This document shows positions 54,368 through 62,946 of a DNA stretch of 64,000 nucleotides, piece after piece. Both the position numbers and the translations under genes were made by a program. A model generated the notes under the pieces. The model did no database searches. It worked only from the letters and a program-made list of their open reading frames with translations, and had not been told where the DNA came from. This stretch comes from Romboutsia hominis (GTDB taxonomy: Bacteria > Bacillota > Clostridia > Peptostreptococcales > Peptostreptococcaceae). The stretch's first letter is position 1; every line of letters starts with the position of its first letter. The stretch lies in the NCBI RefSeq assembly GCF_900002575.1, contig NZ_LN650648.1, forward strand, positions 496,001 to 560,000, in the 5' to 3' direction.

Positions 54368-55947
54368 TGAAAAAAACTAAGGTTTTATCTATAATCCTAG
54401 TTATAGCAATGATTGTAGTAGGATGTAGTTCTAAAATTGAAACTGAAGATAAAAAAGAAAGTGGTAAGGGTGATATAAATTCAGATTATATAAATTTAAC
54501 TATGGTAAAGCCCGAGACTATAAATCCTATATTAAACAAAGACAAGTCTGTTGGGTATGTAATGAATCTAATATATGATAGCTTATTTACAATAGACGAA
54601 AATTACAATGTAGTACCGCAACTAGTAAAAAAGTACTCAATTGAAAATGGTGGTAAGGAAATAAATATAAAACTAAAAGATGCAAAATGGCATGATAAAA
54701 GCCCAGTTACATCTAGTGATGTTAAGTTTACAGTAGATTTTATAAAAAAAAGTGAAGAAAATCCTTATAGTGAATTAGTGAAAAATATAAAATCAGTGCA
54801 TATAATAAATGATAAAGAATTCAATATAAGCTTAAATGAAAATTATTCATTTTCTATAGAGACACTTATATTCCCTATATTATCTAAAAATAATTTATCT
54901 TCTTTATCTAAAAAAGATATAACTAATAATAAGAATAATTTAATAGGAAATGGACCTTACAAAATAGAAAAATATGAAGAACGAGACGGAATGTTCTTAA
55001 CTAAAAATGAAGATTATTATAAAGAAATACCAAGTACAGCCAAAGATATAAGAGTAGGTATAGTTCCAGATCAAGAGGCACAAGTTGCTATGGTTATGGC
55101 GTTAGATAGTGATATAGCCAAGGTATCTTTAAATGATTTAAGTAAATTTCATGAAACTGAATTTAATATTACTAAATATGAAGGACGAGATTATGAGAAT
55201 ATAATCTTTAATTACGATAATCCAATATTATTAGACTCTAACTTAAGAAAAGCTATAGCATATTCAATAGATAAGAAAAAAATATTAGAAGAGGCTTATA
55301 TGGGGGATGCTAATATTGTTAATTTCCCACTTAATACAAGTTCAAAATATTACAACAAAGATATAAAATCTATTAATTATAATAAAGAAAAAGCTAAAGA
55401 ATATTTAAGTAAAGTTAAGTTTGATGGTGATAAGAGTAACTCAAAAGATCAAAAAGAAAACAAAAGTAATACAAAGAGTAATTCACAGATAAACTTAAAA
55501 ATAGTTGTAAATAAGAATAATACAGATAGGGTAAAGTGTGCACATATTATTTCAGAAAATCTAAAAGCTATAGGAATAAAATCTGAGGTGGATGAACTAG
55601 AAGGTGAAGATCTTGAAAAAGCTATTTCTGGGAAAAAATATGACTTAGCACTAGTTGGATGGGAACTATCATTTATACCTGATGCAACTCCTATAATAAA
55701 AAGTTTAGATTATAAAGATGAAAAACTTAATGACTATATGGCTTCTTTAACAAGAGCAACTAGCGAAAGCCAAGTTAAAGACATATATGATTCTATACAA
55801 AAATATGTAAATAACAATGTGCCTATGATAAGTTTAGTTATAAGAAATGATTATATGGTTACAAATAGTAGAATAGAAGGTAAAATACAACCAAATGATT
55901 TTGACGTTTATGAGGGTATAACAAATTTAACTATAAAAAATAAGTAA
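54367..55947 (+). CDS. ABC transporter substrate-binding lipoprotein (family 5, OppA/DppA-like)
   Basis: 526 aa. Signal and lipobox VVGC (Cys20) then SBP_bac_5 domain: NLTMVKPETINPILNK, DSLFTIDENYNVVPQL, KWHDKSPVTSSDVKFTVDFI, IGNGPYKIEKY, RKAIAYSIDKKKILEEAY. No permease or ATPase gene is nearby, so it is an orphan receptor. It is co-translated with the lytic transglycosylase (TAATG), which suggests recovery of muropeptides; this is inference. A Ser/Asn/Lys linker near residues 355-375 is unusual but not disruptive. Confidence 0.9.
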   Translation: MKKTKVLSIILVIAMIVVGCSSKIETEDKKESGKGDINSDYINLTMVKPETINPILNKDKSVGYVMNLIYDSLFTIDENYNVVPQLVKKYSIENGGKEINIKLKDAKWHDKSPVTSSDVKFTVDFIKKSEENPYSELVKNIKSVHIINDKEFNISLNENYSFSIETLIFPILSKNNLSSLSKKDITNNKNNLIGNGPYKIEKYEERDGMFLTKNEDYYKEIPSTAKDIRVGIVPDQEAQVAMVMALDSDIAKVSLNDLSKFHETEFNITKYEGRDYENIIFNYDNPILLDSNLRKAIAYSIDKKKILEEAYMGDANIVNFPLNTSSKYYNKDIKSINYNKEKAKEYLSKVKFDGDKSNSKDQKENKSNTKSNSQINLKIVVNKNNTDRVKCAHIISENLKAIGIKSEVDELEGEDLEKAISGKKYDLALVGWELSFIPDATPIIKSLDYKDEKLNDYMASLTRATSESQVKDIYDSIQKYVNNNVPMISLVIRNDYMVTNSRIEGKIQPNDFDVYEGITNLTIKNK

Positions 55948-55963
55948 ATTAATAAAAAAATAA

Positions 55964-56010
55964 TTGACTTAAAAAAGCAAAAGTCATATCCTTTATAATA
56001 TAAAGGATAT
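55964..56010 (+). promoter_or_regulatory. tRNA-Leu promoter region with 25-nt palindrome
   Basis: TTGACT (55964-55969), 17 nt, TATCCT. A palindrome (ATATCCTTTATA, A, and complement; 55986-56010) ends at the base before the tRNA. Confidence 0.45.
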
Positions 56011-56097
56011 GCGGAAATGGCGGAATAGGCAGACGCACTATCTTGAGGGGGTAGCGAGCTTATGCTCGTGCGGGTTCAAGTCCCGCTTTCCGCACCA
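56011..56097 (+). tRNA. tRNA-Leu (GAG)
   Basis: Class II tRNA. Acceptor GCGGAAA/TTTCCGC, anticodon stem CTATC/GGTAG with loop TTGAGGG giving GAG (reads CUC/CUU), variable arm GCGAGC-TTAT-GCTCGT, T-arm GCGGG-TTCAAGT-CCCGC. CCA encoded (56095-56097). Confidence 0.97.
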
Positions 56098-56101
56098 TTA
56101 G

Positions 56102-56127
56102 AAAGTAGACATTATGTCTACTTTTTT
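56102..56127 (+). terminator. Terminator after tRNA-Leu (GAG)
   Basis: AAAGTAGACA pairs with TGTCTACTTT, then T-run. Confidence 0.88.
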
Positions 56128-56168
56128 TATACAAGGATTTATATTGGAATTAAATATTATTAATTTTT

Positions 56169-56226
56169 TTGAGAAAAATATAGACACAAGTTATAAAAAG
56201 TATGATAAAATACCCTTATAGGGTAT
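56169..56226 (+). promoter_or_regulatory. Promoter and CsoR-type operator of the copper chaperone gene
   Basis: TTGAGA, 17 nt, TATAAA (56169-56197), then ATACCC-TTATA-GGGTAT (56210-56226), a perfect two-arm copper-repressor operator of the CsoR kind just past the start site. Confidence 0.6.
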
Positions 56227-56243
56227 ATAAGGAGGTAATTACT

Positions 56244-56456
56244 ATGAGAAAAAAATTACTTATAGATGGAATGAGCTGTGGACATTGTGTTAATCATTTA
56301 AAAACAGCATTAAGTGAAGATATACAAGGTGTAAATGTAATAGAAGTTAATCTAGAAGGTAAATATGCTATAGTAGAAATGGATGATTCAGTAAGTAAAG
56401 ATGAATTAAAATCTGTTATAGAAGATATAGGTTATGAATTAGTTGGAATTGAATAA
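56244..56456 (+). CDS. copZ: CopZ-like copper chaperone (HMA domain)
   Basis: 70-aa ferredoxin-like heavy-metal-associated domain. The metal site GMSCGHC (Cys12, Cys15) is near the N-terminus, with VNLEGKYAIVEMD and IEDIGYELVGIE completing the fold. ATG 56244 is chosen for aaggaggt; an in-frame ATG at 56202 is in the operator. It stands alone without copA or csoR, but the CsoR-type operator upstream supports Cu(I) handling. Terminator follows. Confidence 0.85.
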   Translation: MRKKLLIDGMSCGHCVNHLKTALSEDIQGVNVIEVNLEGKYAIVEMDDSVSKDELKSVIEDIGYELVGIE

Positions 56457-56501
56457 AAAAATATGCACAACTGTTAACTTACAGTTGTGCATATTTTTTT
56501 G
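56457..56501. terminator. Terminator after copZ
   Basis: 19-bp stem AAAAAATATGCACAACTGT and complement with loop TAACTT, then T-run. Confidence 0.92.
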
Positions 56502-56589
56502 TATATAATGTAAAAAATAATATTTTGAGCAATGGACAAAGTTATTTGCGACATGGGCGAAGTGAAATTTTTATATAAGATTTTTGAAA

Positions 56590-56672
56590 TAAAAAAAGAC
56601 TTCTATTGGGGGAAATAATAGAAGTCTAAATGGGGGAGATTGAGTATGTTTGATTTTACATTAATATTATGT
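56590..56672 (-). ncRNA. Candidate small RNA C with C-rich terminator loop
   Basis: On the minus strand, 10-bp stem AGACTTCTAT/ATAGAAGTCT (56597-56627) closes an 11-nt loop TATTTCCCCCA and is followed by TTTTTTATTT. A second C-run (CAATCTCCCCCA, 56632-56636) lies just upstream. TTGTTT-N16-TATAAG upstream would start it near 56672. Same plan as candidates A and B 41 kb away. The rest of 56502-56796 shows nothing else recognisable. Confidence 0.55.
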
Positions 56673-56796
56673 CCTTATATCAATAATATATACATAAACA
56701 ATATAAAAAATCATTCGTATAATTAGAAATCCAATAGCAAAATTCACAATTAAAAAAACTTTTGAATATAATATAAATAATTAAGGGGGGAGTGTC

Positions 56797-57399
56797 GTGG
56801 ATGAAAGAGGATATAGAGATGATTTAAAAAAAATTGTACTTGAAATGACTCAAAAAGATTTAGAAGGAAATGCATCTCAGAGAGGTATAAAAAAATACCT
56901 TGAAGGAAATATAGATAAAATAATAAATGAAAATATAAAAAAAGCATCGAGTGGTATGTCTTGTAACAATGTATATTTAAATATATTGAAAAATGGATCT
57001 AATGAGAAAAATATATCCTTAATTGTAAAGTCTATAAAATCAGAAGATTTGTTTAAATCCAAAAAAGAATTAATTAAGTTTGCTAGATACTTAGGTATAA
57101 ATGCCACAACAAAAAACTCTTACAATAGTATATTAAGAAGAATAGCTAGCCATATTTATTCAAATAGAAGTGAGTATTCCAAAAGATATTTTTCATATCA
57201 AAGAGGAGATAGAGAATATATTTTAGAGCCTGAAAGAATAAAAGAAGACTTAATTGAAAGTTATAAATCAAAAGCTAGAAATGATATGAAGTCTATAGCT
57301 AAATTGCTAGAAATAAGTGTTGATGATGAAGATAATGCGGAGGATATAAGAAGAAAGGTTATAAATTATATTATGAAAGAAAAGTTAAATAAAAAATAA
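56797..57399 (+). CDS. Unknown helical protein
   Basis: 200 aa, start GTG 56797 with aaggggggag 6 nt upstream. All-helical, rich in Lys/Asn/Ile/Ser, no signal peptide or Cys cluster (one Cys). Segments such as IKKYLEGNIDKIINENIKKA, KKELIKFARYLGINATTKNS and SIAKLLEISVDDEDNAEDIR look like helix-hairpin or DNA-binding modules, but I do not recognise a family. Monocistronic, with its own terminator. Located beside small-RNA candidate C. Confidence 0.68.
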   Translation: MDERGYRDDLKKIVLEMTQKDLEGNASQRGIKKYLEGNIDKIINENIKKASSGMSCNNVYLNILKNGSNEKNISLIVKSIKSEDLFKSKKELIKFARYLGINATTKNSYNSILRRIASHIYSNRSEYSKRYFSYQRGDREYILEPERIKEDLIESYKSKARNDMKSIAKLLEISVDDEDNAEDIRRKVINYIMKEKLNKK

Positions 57400-57401
57400 A
57401 T

Positions 57402-57440
57402 ATAAAATTAAAGACGTCTTTGAGACGTCTTTAATTTTAT
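57402..57440. terminator. Terminator after the unknown helical gene
   Basis: 18-bp stem ATAAAATTAAAGACGTCT and complement with a 3-nt loop. Confidence 0.9.
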
Positions 57441-57478
57441 AAAAAGGCATATAATATAAAATAAAACTATGATAGGAG

Positions 57479-58243
57479 TTGATATGTATAAAAATCAGAA
57501 AGATAATAAGTCTTGCATGTGTATTTATATGTATAGCTATAAGTGTAGTTATAGAAATAGTTTATCTTCCACCTAAAAAAGAATTAAAAGTAGTTAGTTA
57601 CAATATACATAGTGGGCTAGATAAAAATATGTTTCCTACATTATTTGATATTATAGATTTTTTAAGAGTATGTAACGCAGATATTATTTGTCTTCAAGAA
57701 GTAAATGAATCTGCTAAGGCTGGATTTCAAGTAAGTAGTTTTAAAGAAGAGTTAAAAATGTATTCTCATTTTGGTGCAAACGTAACAAAACTTGGATCTA
57801 ATTATGGGTTGGTTACATACTCTAAATATCCTATAAAATATGAAAATCATATATATTTAAGTAGCAAAAGAGAACAACGGGGGATGCTTCATACAGTAGT
57901 AAATGTAAAAGGAAGTAAGTTAAATATTATAAACGTACATCTTGGACTTGGGAATGAAGAAAGAGAGAGGCAGCTCAATGAACTTATAGAATTTATAAAT
58001 ACATTAAATAAAGAGCCATATATAGTTGTTGGTGATTTTAATCAAGGCAATATAGGTGTCGATAAAAATATTTTAAGAGATGTAGCTATAGAATTAGAAA
58101 AGTCAAACATATTAACCTTTGCAACGGGGCTTGATAGAATAGATTATATATTTGTATCTAATAATATTGAAATATTAGACTATGATGTGTTAATAAAGAG
58201 TATGTCAGATCATTACCCTATAATAGCTAAGATAAGGATATAA
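57479..58243 (+). CDS. Endonuclease/exonuclease/phosphatase-fold protein, membrane anchored
   Basis: About 250 aa. An N-terminal hydrophobic helix (about 9-30) precedes an EEP domain: VVSYNIHSG, CLQEVNE, INVHLGLGNEERERQ, VVGDFNQG and SDHYPI with the catalytic His. Members include wall- or lipid-directed phosphodiesterases and DNases; the substrate is open. The start is a problem: SD taggag (57473-57478) abuts TTG 57479, the well-placed ATG 57484 is out of frame, and only ATA codons (57482, 57488) lie in frame at good spacing. Confidence 0.8.
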   Translation: MICIKIRKIISLACVFICIAISVVIEIVYLPPKKELKVVSYNIHSGLDKNMFPTLFDIIDFLRVCNADIICLQEVNESAKAGFQVSSFKEELKMYSHFGANVTKLGSNYGLVTYSKYPIKYENHIYLSSKREQRGMLHTVVNVKGSKLNIINVHLGLGNEERERQLNELIEFINTLNKEPYIVVGDFNQGNIGVDKNILRDVAIELEKSNILTFATGLDRIDYIFVSNNIEILDYDVLIKSMSDHYPIIAKIRI

Positions 58244-58349
58244 ATTAATACAAAATAGTTATTTTCTATATTAAAGCCAAAAATTAATCATAATCTGTAC
58301 AACCCTAAAATATATATTAGTAATAATAGTTTTAGGGGGGGACAAACTA

Positions 58350-59282
58350 ATGAATAAAAGAAAAACTATATATAGAGGTTTTAATAAAAGACGAAAGAAA
58401 AAAACGTTAAGATTAATTTTAATTATGATTCCTGTTATATCAATAGGAACATTTGGAGCTATTAAATTAAAAAATAGTGATATTGTAAAAATTATGGATG
58501 AAAAGATTGCATCTCTTAAAAGTATAAATATTAAAGAGGACAAGTTTAAAGGATTTGAAGACTTTGGAATAAAAGAAGTTTCTGAAGAAAATAACAAAGA
58601 AGAAGTTGAAAAAAAAGTTGTAAAAGAAGCTAGTGAAAAAGTAGAAGGAGATGTTAAAGTAGCTATAGCAGATTCTTGGAGTTTATATACTATTCAAGTG
58701 GCATCAATAGATAATGAAAATGAAATGAATAAAATAGAAGCTAAATTGAATGAAAATAATTTACCTTTTTCTGTTATAGAAGTTGATGGAACAAAAAAAG
58801 TACAGACGTATTCATCATTTAGCAAAGATTCATTAAAAAATAATATAGATAGTGTTAAAAAAGTTTTTGATGATGCATTTATATCAGAACTTGAAGTACC
58901 AGTATTATCTATGAAGTATACAAGTAAGTACTCATATTTAGGTGAATTATCAAATTTTTTAAATGAATTGGTATCTAATTTTAAGTTAGAATCAGAATTT
59001 TGGGATAAAAGTAATGAAAATATTGATGTAAAAGAATATAAAAAAATATTAACAGATAGAAAAAATATAGTGGCTAATATGAAAAAAGAGGCCGATAAAA
59101 TTGATTATAAACCAGCTGATTTATTTAAAGAGAATTTAATTAAGTATATTGATGGTTTGGATGAAAAAATAAATATCTCTGTTGAATCTATAGAAAAAGG
59201 AGAATATAGTATGGCAAAAAGCCTATATTTATCATCAATGCAGGGATATTTTACGTTTATAACATCAATAAGTAAGGCTTAA
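58350..59282 (+). CDS. SPOR-domain membrane protein
   Basis: 310 aa. Very basic N-terminus (RGFNKRRKKKTLR), one membrane helix (about 21-42), a charged linker, then a SPOR-like domain (about 112-175; LYTIQVASIDNENEMNKIEA, KVQTYSSFSKDS) that would bind denuded glycan strands. The C-terminal half (190-310) is helical and unrecognised. SD tagggggggac precedes ATG. Septal or sporulation-septum localisation is inferred from the SPOR fold. A terminator separates it from rnf. Confidence 0.8.
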   Translation: MNKRKTIYRGFNKRRKKKTLRLILIMIPVISIGTFGAIKLKNSDIVKIMDEKIASLKSINIKEDKFKGFEDFGIKEVSEENNKEEVEKKVVKEASEKVEGDVKVAIADSWSLYTIQVASIDNENEMNKIEAKLNENNLPFSVIEVDGTKKVQTYSSFSKDSLKNNIDSVKKVFDDAFISELEVPVLSMKYTSKYSYLGELSNFLNELVSNFKLESEFWDKSNENIDVKEYKKILTDRKNIVANMKKEADKIDYKPADLFKENLIKYIDGLDEKINISVESIEKGEYSMAKSLYLSSMQGYFTFITSISKA

Positions 59283-59309
59283 AAGGACTGTTTTATTAAC
59301 AGTCTTTTT
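59281..59309. terminator. Terminator after the SPOR gene
   Basis: AAAAGGACTGTT pairs with AACAGTCTTTTT (G-U included) around a 5-nt loop. Confidence 0.8.
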
Positions 59310-59353
59310 AAGTTGATAAAGTTTTAACAATAGTTAAGTTTTAATATGAGATA

Positions 59354-59369
59354 TAGTATACTTATACTA
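59354..59369 (+). promoter_or_regulatory. Palindrome in the rnf promoter region
   Basis: TAGTATA-CT-TATACTA, 16 nt, about 43 nt before the rnfC start; contains TATACT usable as a -10. Candidate operator. Confidence 0.35.
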
Positions 59370-59411
59370 AGGGATAGGAATGTTTAAATACATAAGTAAG
59401 GGGGTAAAGGA

Positions 59412-60749
59412 ATGAAACTCTTAACTTTCAAAGGAGGAATACATCCTCCATATAAAAAAGAGTACTCAGAGAAAAAAGCTATTGAAATAGCTAAGTCACC
59501 AAAGGTAGTTTATATACCACTTCAACAGCATATTGGTGCACCTGCTAAAGAGATAGTTAAGGTTGGGGATTTAGTAAAAGTTGGTCAAAAAATAGGTGAG
59601 CAACAAGGATTTGTTTCTTGTAACGTACATTCTTCTGTATCTGGTAAAGTAATAGCTATAAAAGAACATGAATTAGCTGGTGGAAGAGGCACATGTATTG
59701 TTATAGAAAACGATTTTAAGGAACAAATACACGAAAGCATAAAACCTAAAGGGAATTTAGAAGATTTAAGTAAAGAAGAAATTGTATCAATAATAAAGGA
59801 GGCTGGAATAGTTGGTATGGGAGGAGCTACTTTTCCAACTCATGTAAAGCTATCACCACCACCAGATAAGAAAATTGATACTGTTATATTAAATGGAGCT
59901 GAGTGTGAACCATATCTAACAGCAGATCATAGGCTAATGCTTGAAAATCCAGAAGATGTAGTTTATGGATTAAAAGTACTTATGAAATCTTTAAATGTAT
60001 CAAAGGGATATATAGGAATTGAAGTAAATAAACCTGATGCAATTTCTGCAATAGAAAAAGAAGCTCAAAAATATGATGATATTGAAGTTGTAGGTCTAGA
60101 AGTTAAGTATCCACAAGGGGCAGAAAAACAACTTATATATGCATGTACTAAAAGGGAAGTTCCATCCGGTGGGCTACCTATGGATGCAGGGGCAGTAGTA
60201 AATAATGTGGGAACAGCAGCACAAATTGCTAAAACTATAAAAACAGGAATGCCATTAATAGAAAGAATTACTACTGTTACAGGTAGTTGTATAAATGAAC
60301 CAAAAAATTTAGTTACAAAAGTTGGAACACTAGTATCAGAGATAATAGACCAATGTGGAGGCTTTAAAGAAGATAAGATAGTTGGTAAGGTAATAATGGG
60401 TGGCCCAATGATGGGACTAGCGCAGTATACAATAGACATACCTACAAATAAGGGAACATCAGGTATATTATGTTTAGACGATGAAGAGTCTAAAACACCA
60501 AAACCACAAAACTGCCTAAGATGTGGTAAATGTCTAACAGTATGTCCAGCATTTTTACAACCGTTATATATAAGTGCTTATTCTTTAAAAAATGATTTTG
60601 AAAGTGCAGAACGTTATAGAGCTTTAGACTGTATAGAGTGTGGATCTTGTTCATTTGTTTGTCCAGCAAGAAGACCACTACTTCAATCAGTAAGAAATGC
60701 AAAAAGAGAAATTATTTCAAATAGAAGAAAAGAATCAGCTAAAAAATAA
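59412..60749 (+). CDS. rnfC: Rnf complex subunit C
   Basis: NADH/ferredoxin-side Fe-S flavoprotein subunit of the ion-pumping Rnf complex. 445 aa: N-terminal KGGIHPPYKKEYS and lipoyl-like barrel, the nucleotide-binding GMGGATFPTHVKL, NGAECEPYLTADHR, and two C-terminal 4Fe-4S motifs, CLRCGKCLTVCP and CIECGSCSFVCP. SD agggggta, start ATG. First gene of rnfCDGEAB, the order of acetogens and Clostridia, where Rnf couples ferredoxin oxidation to NAD+ reduction and Na+ or H+ export. Confidence 0.97.
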   Translation: MKLLTFKGGIHPPYKKEYSEKKAIEIAKSPKVVYIPLQQHIGAPAKEIVKVGDLVKVGQKIGEQQGFVSCNVHSSVSGKVIAIKEHELAGGRGTCIVIENDFKEQIHESIKPKGNLEDLSKEEIVSIIKEAGIVGMGGATFPTHVKLSPPPDKKIDTVILNGAECEPYLTADHRLMLENPEDVVYGLKVLMKSLNVSKGYIGIEVNKPDAISAIEKEAQKYDDIEVVGLEVKYPQGAEKQLIYACTKREVPSGGLPMDAGAVVNNVGTAAQIAKTIKTGMPLIERITTVTGSCINEPKNLVTKVGTLVSEIIDQCGGFKEDKIVGKVIMGGPMMGLAQYTIDIPTNKGTSGILCLDDEESKTPKPQNCLRCGKCLTVCPAFLQPLYISAYSLKNDFESAERYRALDCIECGSCSFVCPARRPLLQSVRNAKREIISNRRKESAKK

Positions 60750-60770
60750 TTGGGTCTAGGGGGAATTTAA

Positions 60771-61751
60771 ATGAATAATAAATTGATTGTATCGTCTTCT
60801 CCGCATGTGAGAAGTAACCAAGATACGTCTTACATAATGAAACAAGTTATAATAGCTTTACTACCTGCTATGGCATCAGCAGTGTTTCTTTACAGATTAA
60901 GTGCATTAAATGTAATTTTCTTCTGTACAGTAGGAGCAGTAGGATGTGAATTTTTATATCAAAAATTAACTAAACAAGATGTTACTATAGGAGATTTTTC
61001 AGCAGTAGTTACAGGAATATTATTAGCATTTAATGTGCCAGCATCTCTTCCGTGGTGGATGTGCATATTAGGTTCAGCATTTGCTATAATAGTGGTTAAA
61101 ATGGTTTTTGGTGGAATAGGAAATAACTTTTTAAACCCAGCATTAGGTGCAAGGGCATTTTTACTAGCATCATTTCCAGTGGCTATGACAGCTTGGACGA
61201 TACCTGGAGTTAACTGGGTAAGTTCGGGAAATATAGATGCATATACAACAGCGACTCCATTAAGTTTTCTAAAAAGTGGAGCAATAGGCATATCAGAATT
61301 AACATCAAATGGAATTAGCCTAACAGATATGGTAATAGGTAATATAGGAGGATGTATAGGGGAAACATCATCTATATTCATAGTACTAGGTGGGCTTTAT
61401 CTAATCTATAAGGGAATAATAAATTACATAATTCCAGTATTTTACATAGGAACAGTTTTTATATTAGCATTTATACTAGGAGGATTTGACATAAACTTTG
61501 CTATATATCAATTAGCGGCAGGTGGACTTATGTTAGGTGCATTTTTTATGCTTACAGATTACACAACATCACCTATGTCCAAAGCAGGTCAAATTGTTTA
61601 TGCTATTTTAGCAGGAGTTATAACTATAGTTATAAGAATGTATGGTGGATACCCAGAAGGAGTTTCATATTCTATATTATTAGCCAATGTAGCTACTCCA
61701 CTTATAGACAAATACATGAAAGGTAGAGTATTTGGGGAGGTGGCTAAATAA
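60771..61751 (+). CDS. rnfD: Rnf complex subunit D
   Basis: 326-aa membrane subunit with covalent FMN. About nine hydrophobic helices; opening SSPHVRSNQDTSYIM is typical. The flavinylation Thr lies in TTATPLSFLK (about residue 163-166). GNNFLNPALGARAFLLASFP is a strong family marker. SD agggggaa. The stop overlaps the rnfG start (TAATG). Confidence 0.97.
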   Translation: MNNKLIVSSSPHVRSNQDTSYIMKQVIIALLPAMASAVFLYRLSALNVIFFCTVGAVGCEFLYQKLTKQDVTIGDFSAVVTGILLAFNVPASLPWWMCILGSAFAIIVVKMVFGGIGNNFLNPALGARAFLLASFPVAMTAWTIPGVNWVSSGNIDAYTTATPLSFLKSGAIGISELTSNGISLTDMVIGNIGGCIGETSSIFIVLGGLYLIYKGIINYIIPVFYIGTVFILAFILGGFDINFAIYQLAAGGLMLGAFFMLTDYTTSPMSKAGQIVYAILAGVITIVIRMYGGYPEGVSYSILLANVATPLIDKYMKGRVFGEVAK

Positions 61752-62329
61752 TGAAAAATATATTAAGGCTAGGAGCCATATTATTTACAATATGTGCAGT
61801 AGCAGCTTTAGCACTTGGGTTTATAAATCAAATAACAGCGCCAATTATTGAAGATAGAAATATACAAGCAAACAATGAATTAAGACAATTAGTGCTTGAA
61901 GACGCAACAGAATTTAAGCAATTAGATAAAAAGGTAATAGAAAATATCGATGGATTAGAAGAGGGGATAGTATCAGAAGTATATGAAGGTATTAGTGGAA
62001 GTGATGTTGTTGGATATACTATAAAAACTTTACCTAGCGGATATGGTGGGGTTATGGAAGTTATAGTAGGGATATCAAAAGATGGAAAAATAACAGGAGT
62101 AAATATTGGAAATATGGCTGAAACTCCAGGGCTTGGAACGAAAGCAAATGAACCTAATTTTAAAGGGCAATTTAGTGAAAAAGAAGCCAAAGAACTTAGT
62201 GTAGTAAAAGGTAGTGCAACAAGTGATAATCAAATAGCTGCGATTTCAGGGGCTACAATAACATCTGAAGCTGTAACTAGGGGAGTTAATGCAGCAATAA
62301 AAGTATTTAATGAAAGCTTGAATAAATAG
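61751..62329 (+). CDS. rnfG: Rnf complex subunit G
   Basis: 192 aa. One N-terminal membrane helix (about 5-25), exposed FMN-binding domain. The covalent FMN motif is SGATITSEAV with acceptor Thr near 173, and GNMAETPGLGTKA is typical. Translationally coupled to rnfD. Confidence 0.96.
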   Translation: MKNILRLGAILFTICAVAALALGFINQITAPIIEDRNIQANNELRQLVLEDATEFKQLDKKVIENIDGLEEGIVSEVYEGISGSDVVGYTIKTLPSGYGGVMEVIVGISKDGKITGVNIGNMAETPGLGTKANEPNFKGQFSEKEAKELSVVKGSATSDNQIAAISGATITSEAVTRGVNAAIKVFNESLNK

Positions 62330-62339
62330 GGGGAAGAAT

Positions 62340-62933
62340 ATGAGATTAGGTAAAATATTCAAAAATGGTTTAATAGATGAAAACCCAGCCTTTGTCCAAG
62401 TAATAGGTATGTGTCCAACATTAGCTGTTACAACATCAGCTATAAACGGATTAGGTATGGGATTATCTACAACAGCAGTTTTGATTTGTTCAAATATAGT
62501 TGTTTCATTAATTAGAAAGATAGTGCCAGATAAAATAAGAATACCAGCATTTATAGTAGTAATAGCAACGTTTGTTACAATAGTTGGTATGCTTTTAAAG
62601 GCATATGTGCCTTCACTTGATAAAGCACTAGGGCTTTTTATACCTTTAATAGTTGTAAACTGTTTAATATTAGCACGTGCAGAAAGTTTTGCATCTAAAA
62701 ATGGTTCTGTTGAATCAGCTGTAGATGGATTAGGTATGGGACTTGGGTTTAGTTTAGCATTAACAGTTTTAGGAACTATAAGAGAAATACTTGGAAATGG
62801 AAGTATATTTGGAATGAGTATATTTGGAGCTTCATTTGAACCTATATTGCTATTTATACTTCCTCCTGGAGCCTTTTTAACATTAGGTTTTCTTTTAGCA
62901 GGATTTAATAAAATAAGAAGTAAAAAAGCGTAG
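62340..62933 (+). CDS. rnfE: Rnf complex subunit E
   Basis: 197-aa integral membrane subunit with six helices: ENPAFVQVIGMCPTLAVT at the N-terminus carries the conserved Cys of the buried cluster shared with RnfA, and FIPLIVVNCLILARAESFA is a matching half-site. SD taggggga 6 nt before ATG. Confidence 0.96.
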   Translation: MRLGKIFKNGLIDENPAFVQVIGMCPTLAVTTSAINGLGMGLSTTAVLICSNIVVSLIRKIVPDKIRIPAFIVVIATFVTIVGMLLKAYVPSLDKALGLFIPLIVVNCLILARAESFASKNGSVESAVDGLGMGLGFSLALTVLGTIREILGNGSIFGMSIFGASFEPILLFILPPGAFLTLGFLLAGFNKIRSKKA

Positions 62934-62946
62934 GGGGGTGGATTAA

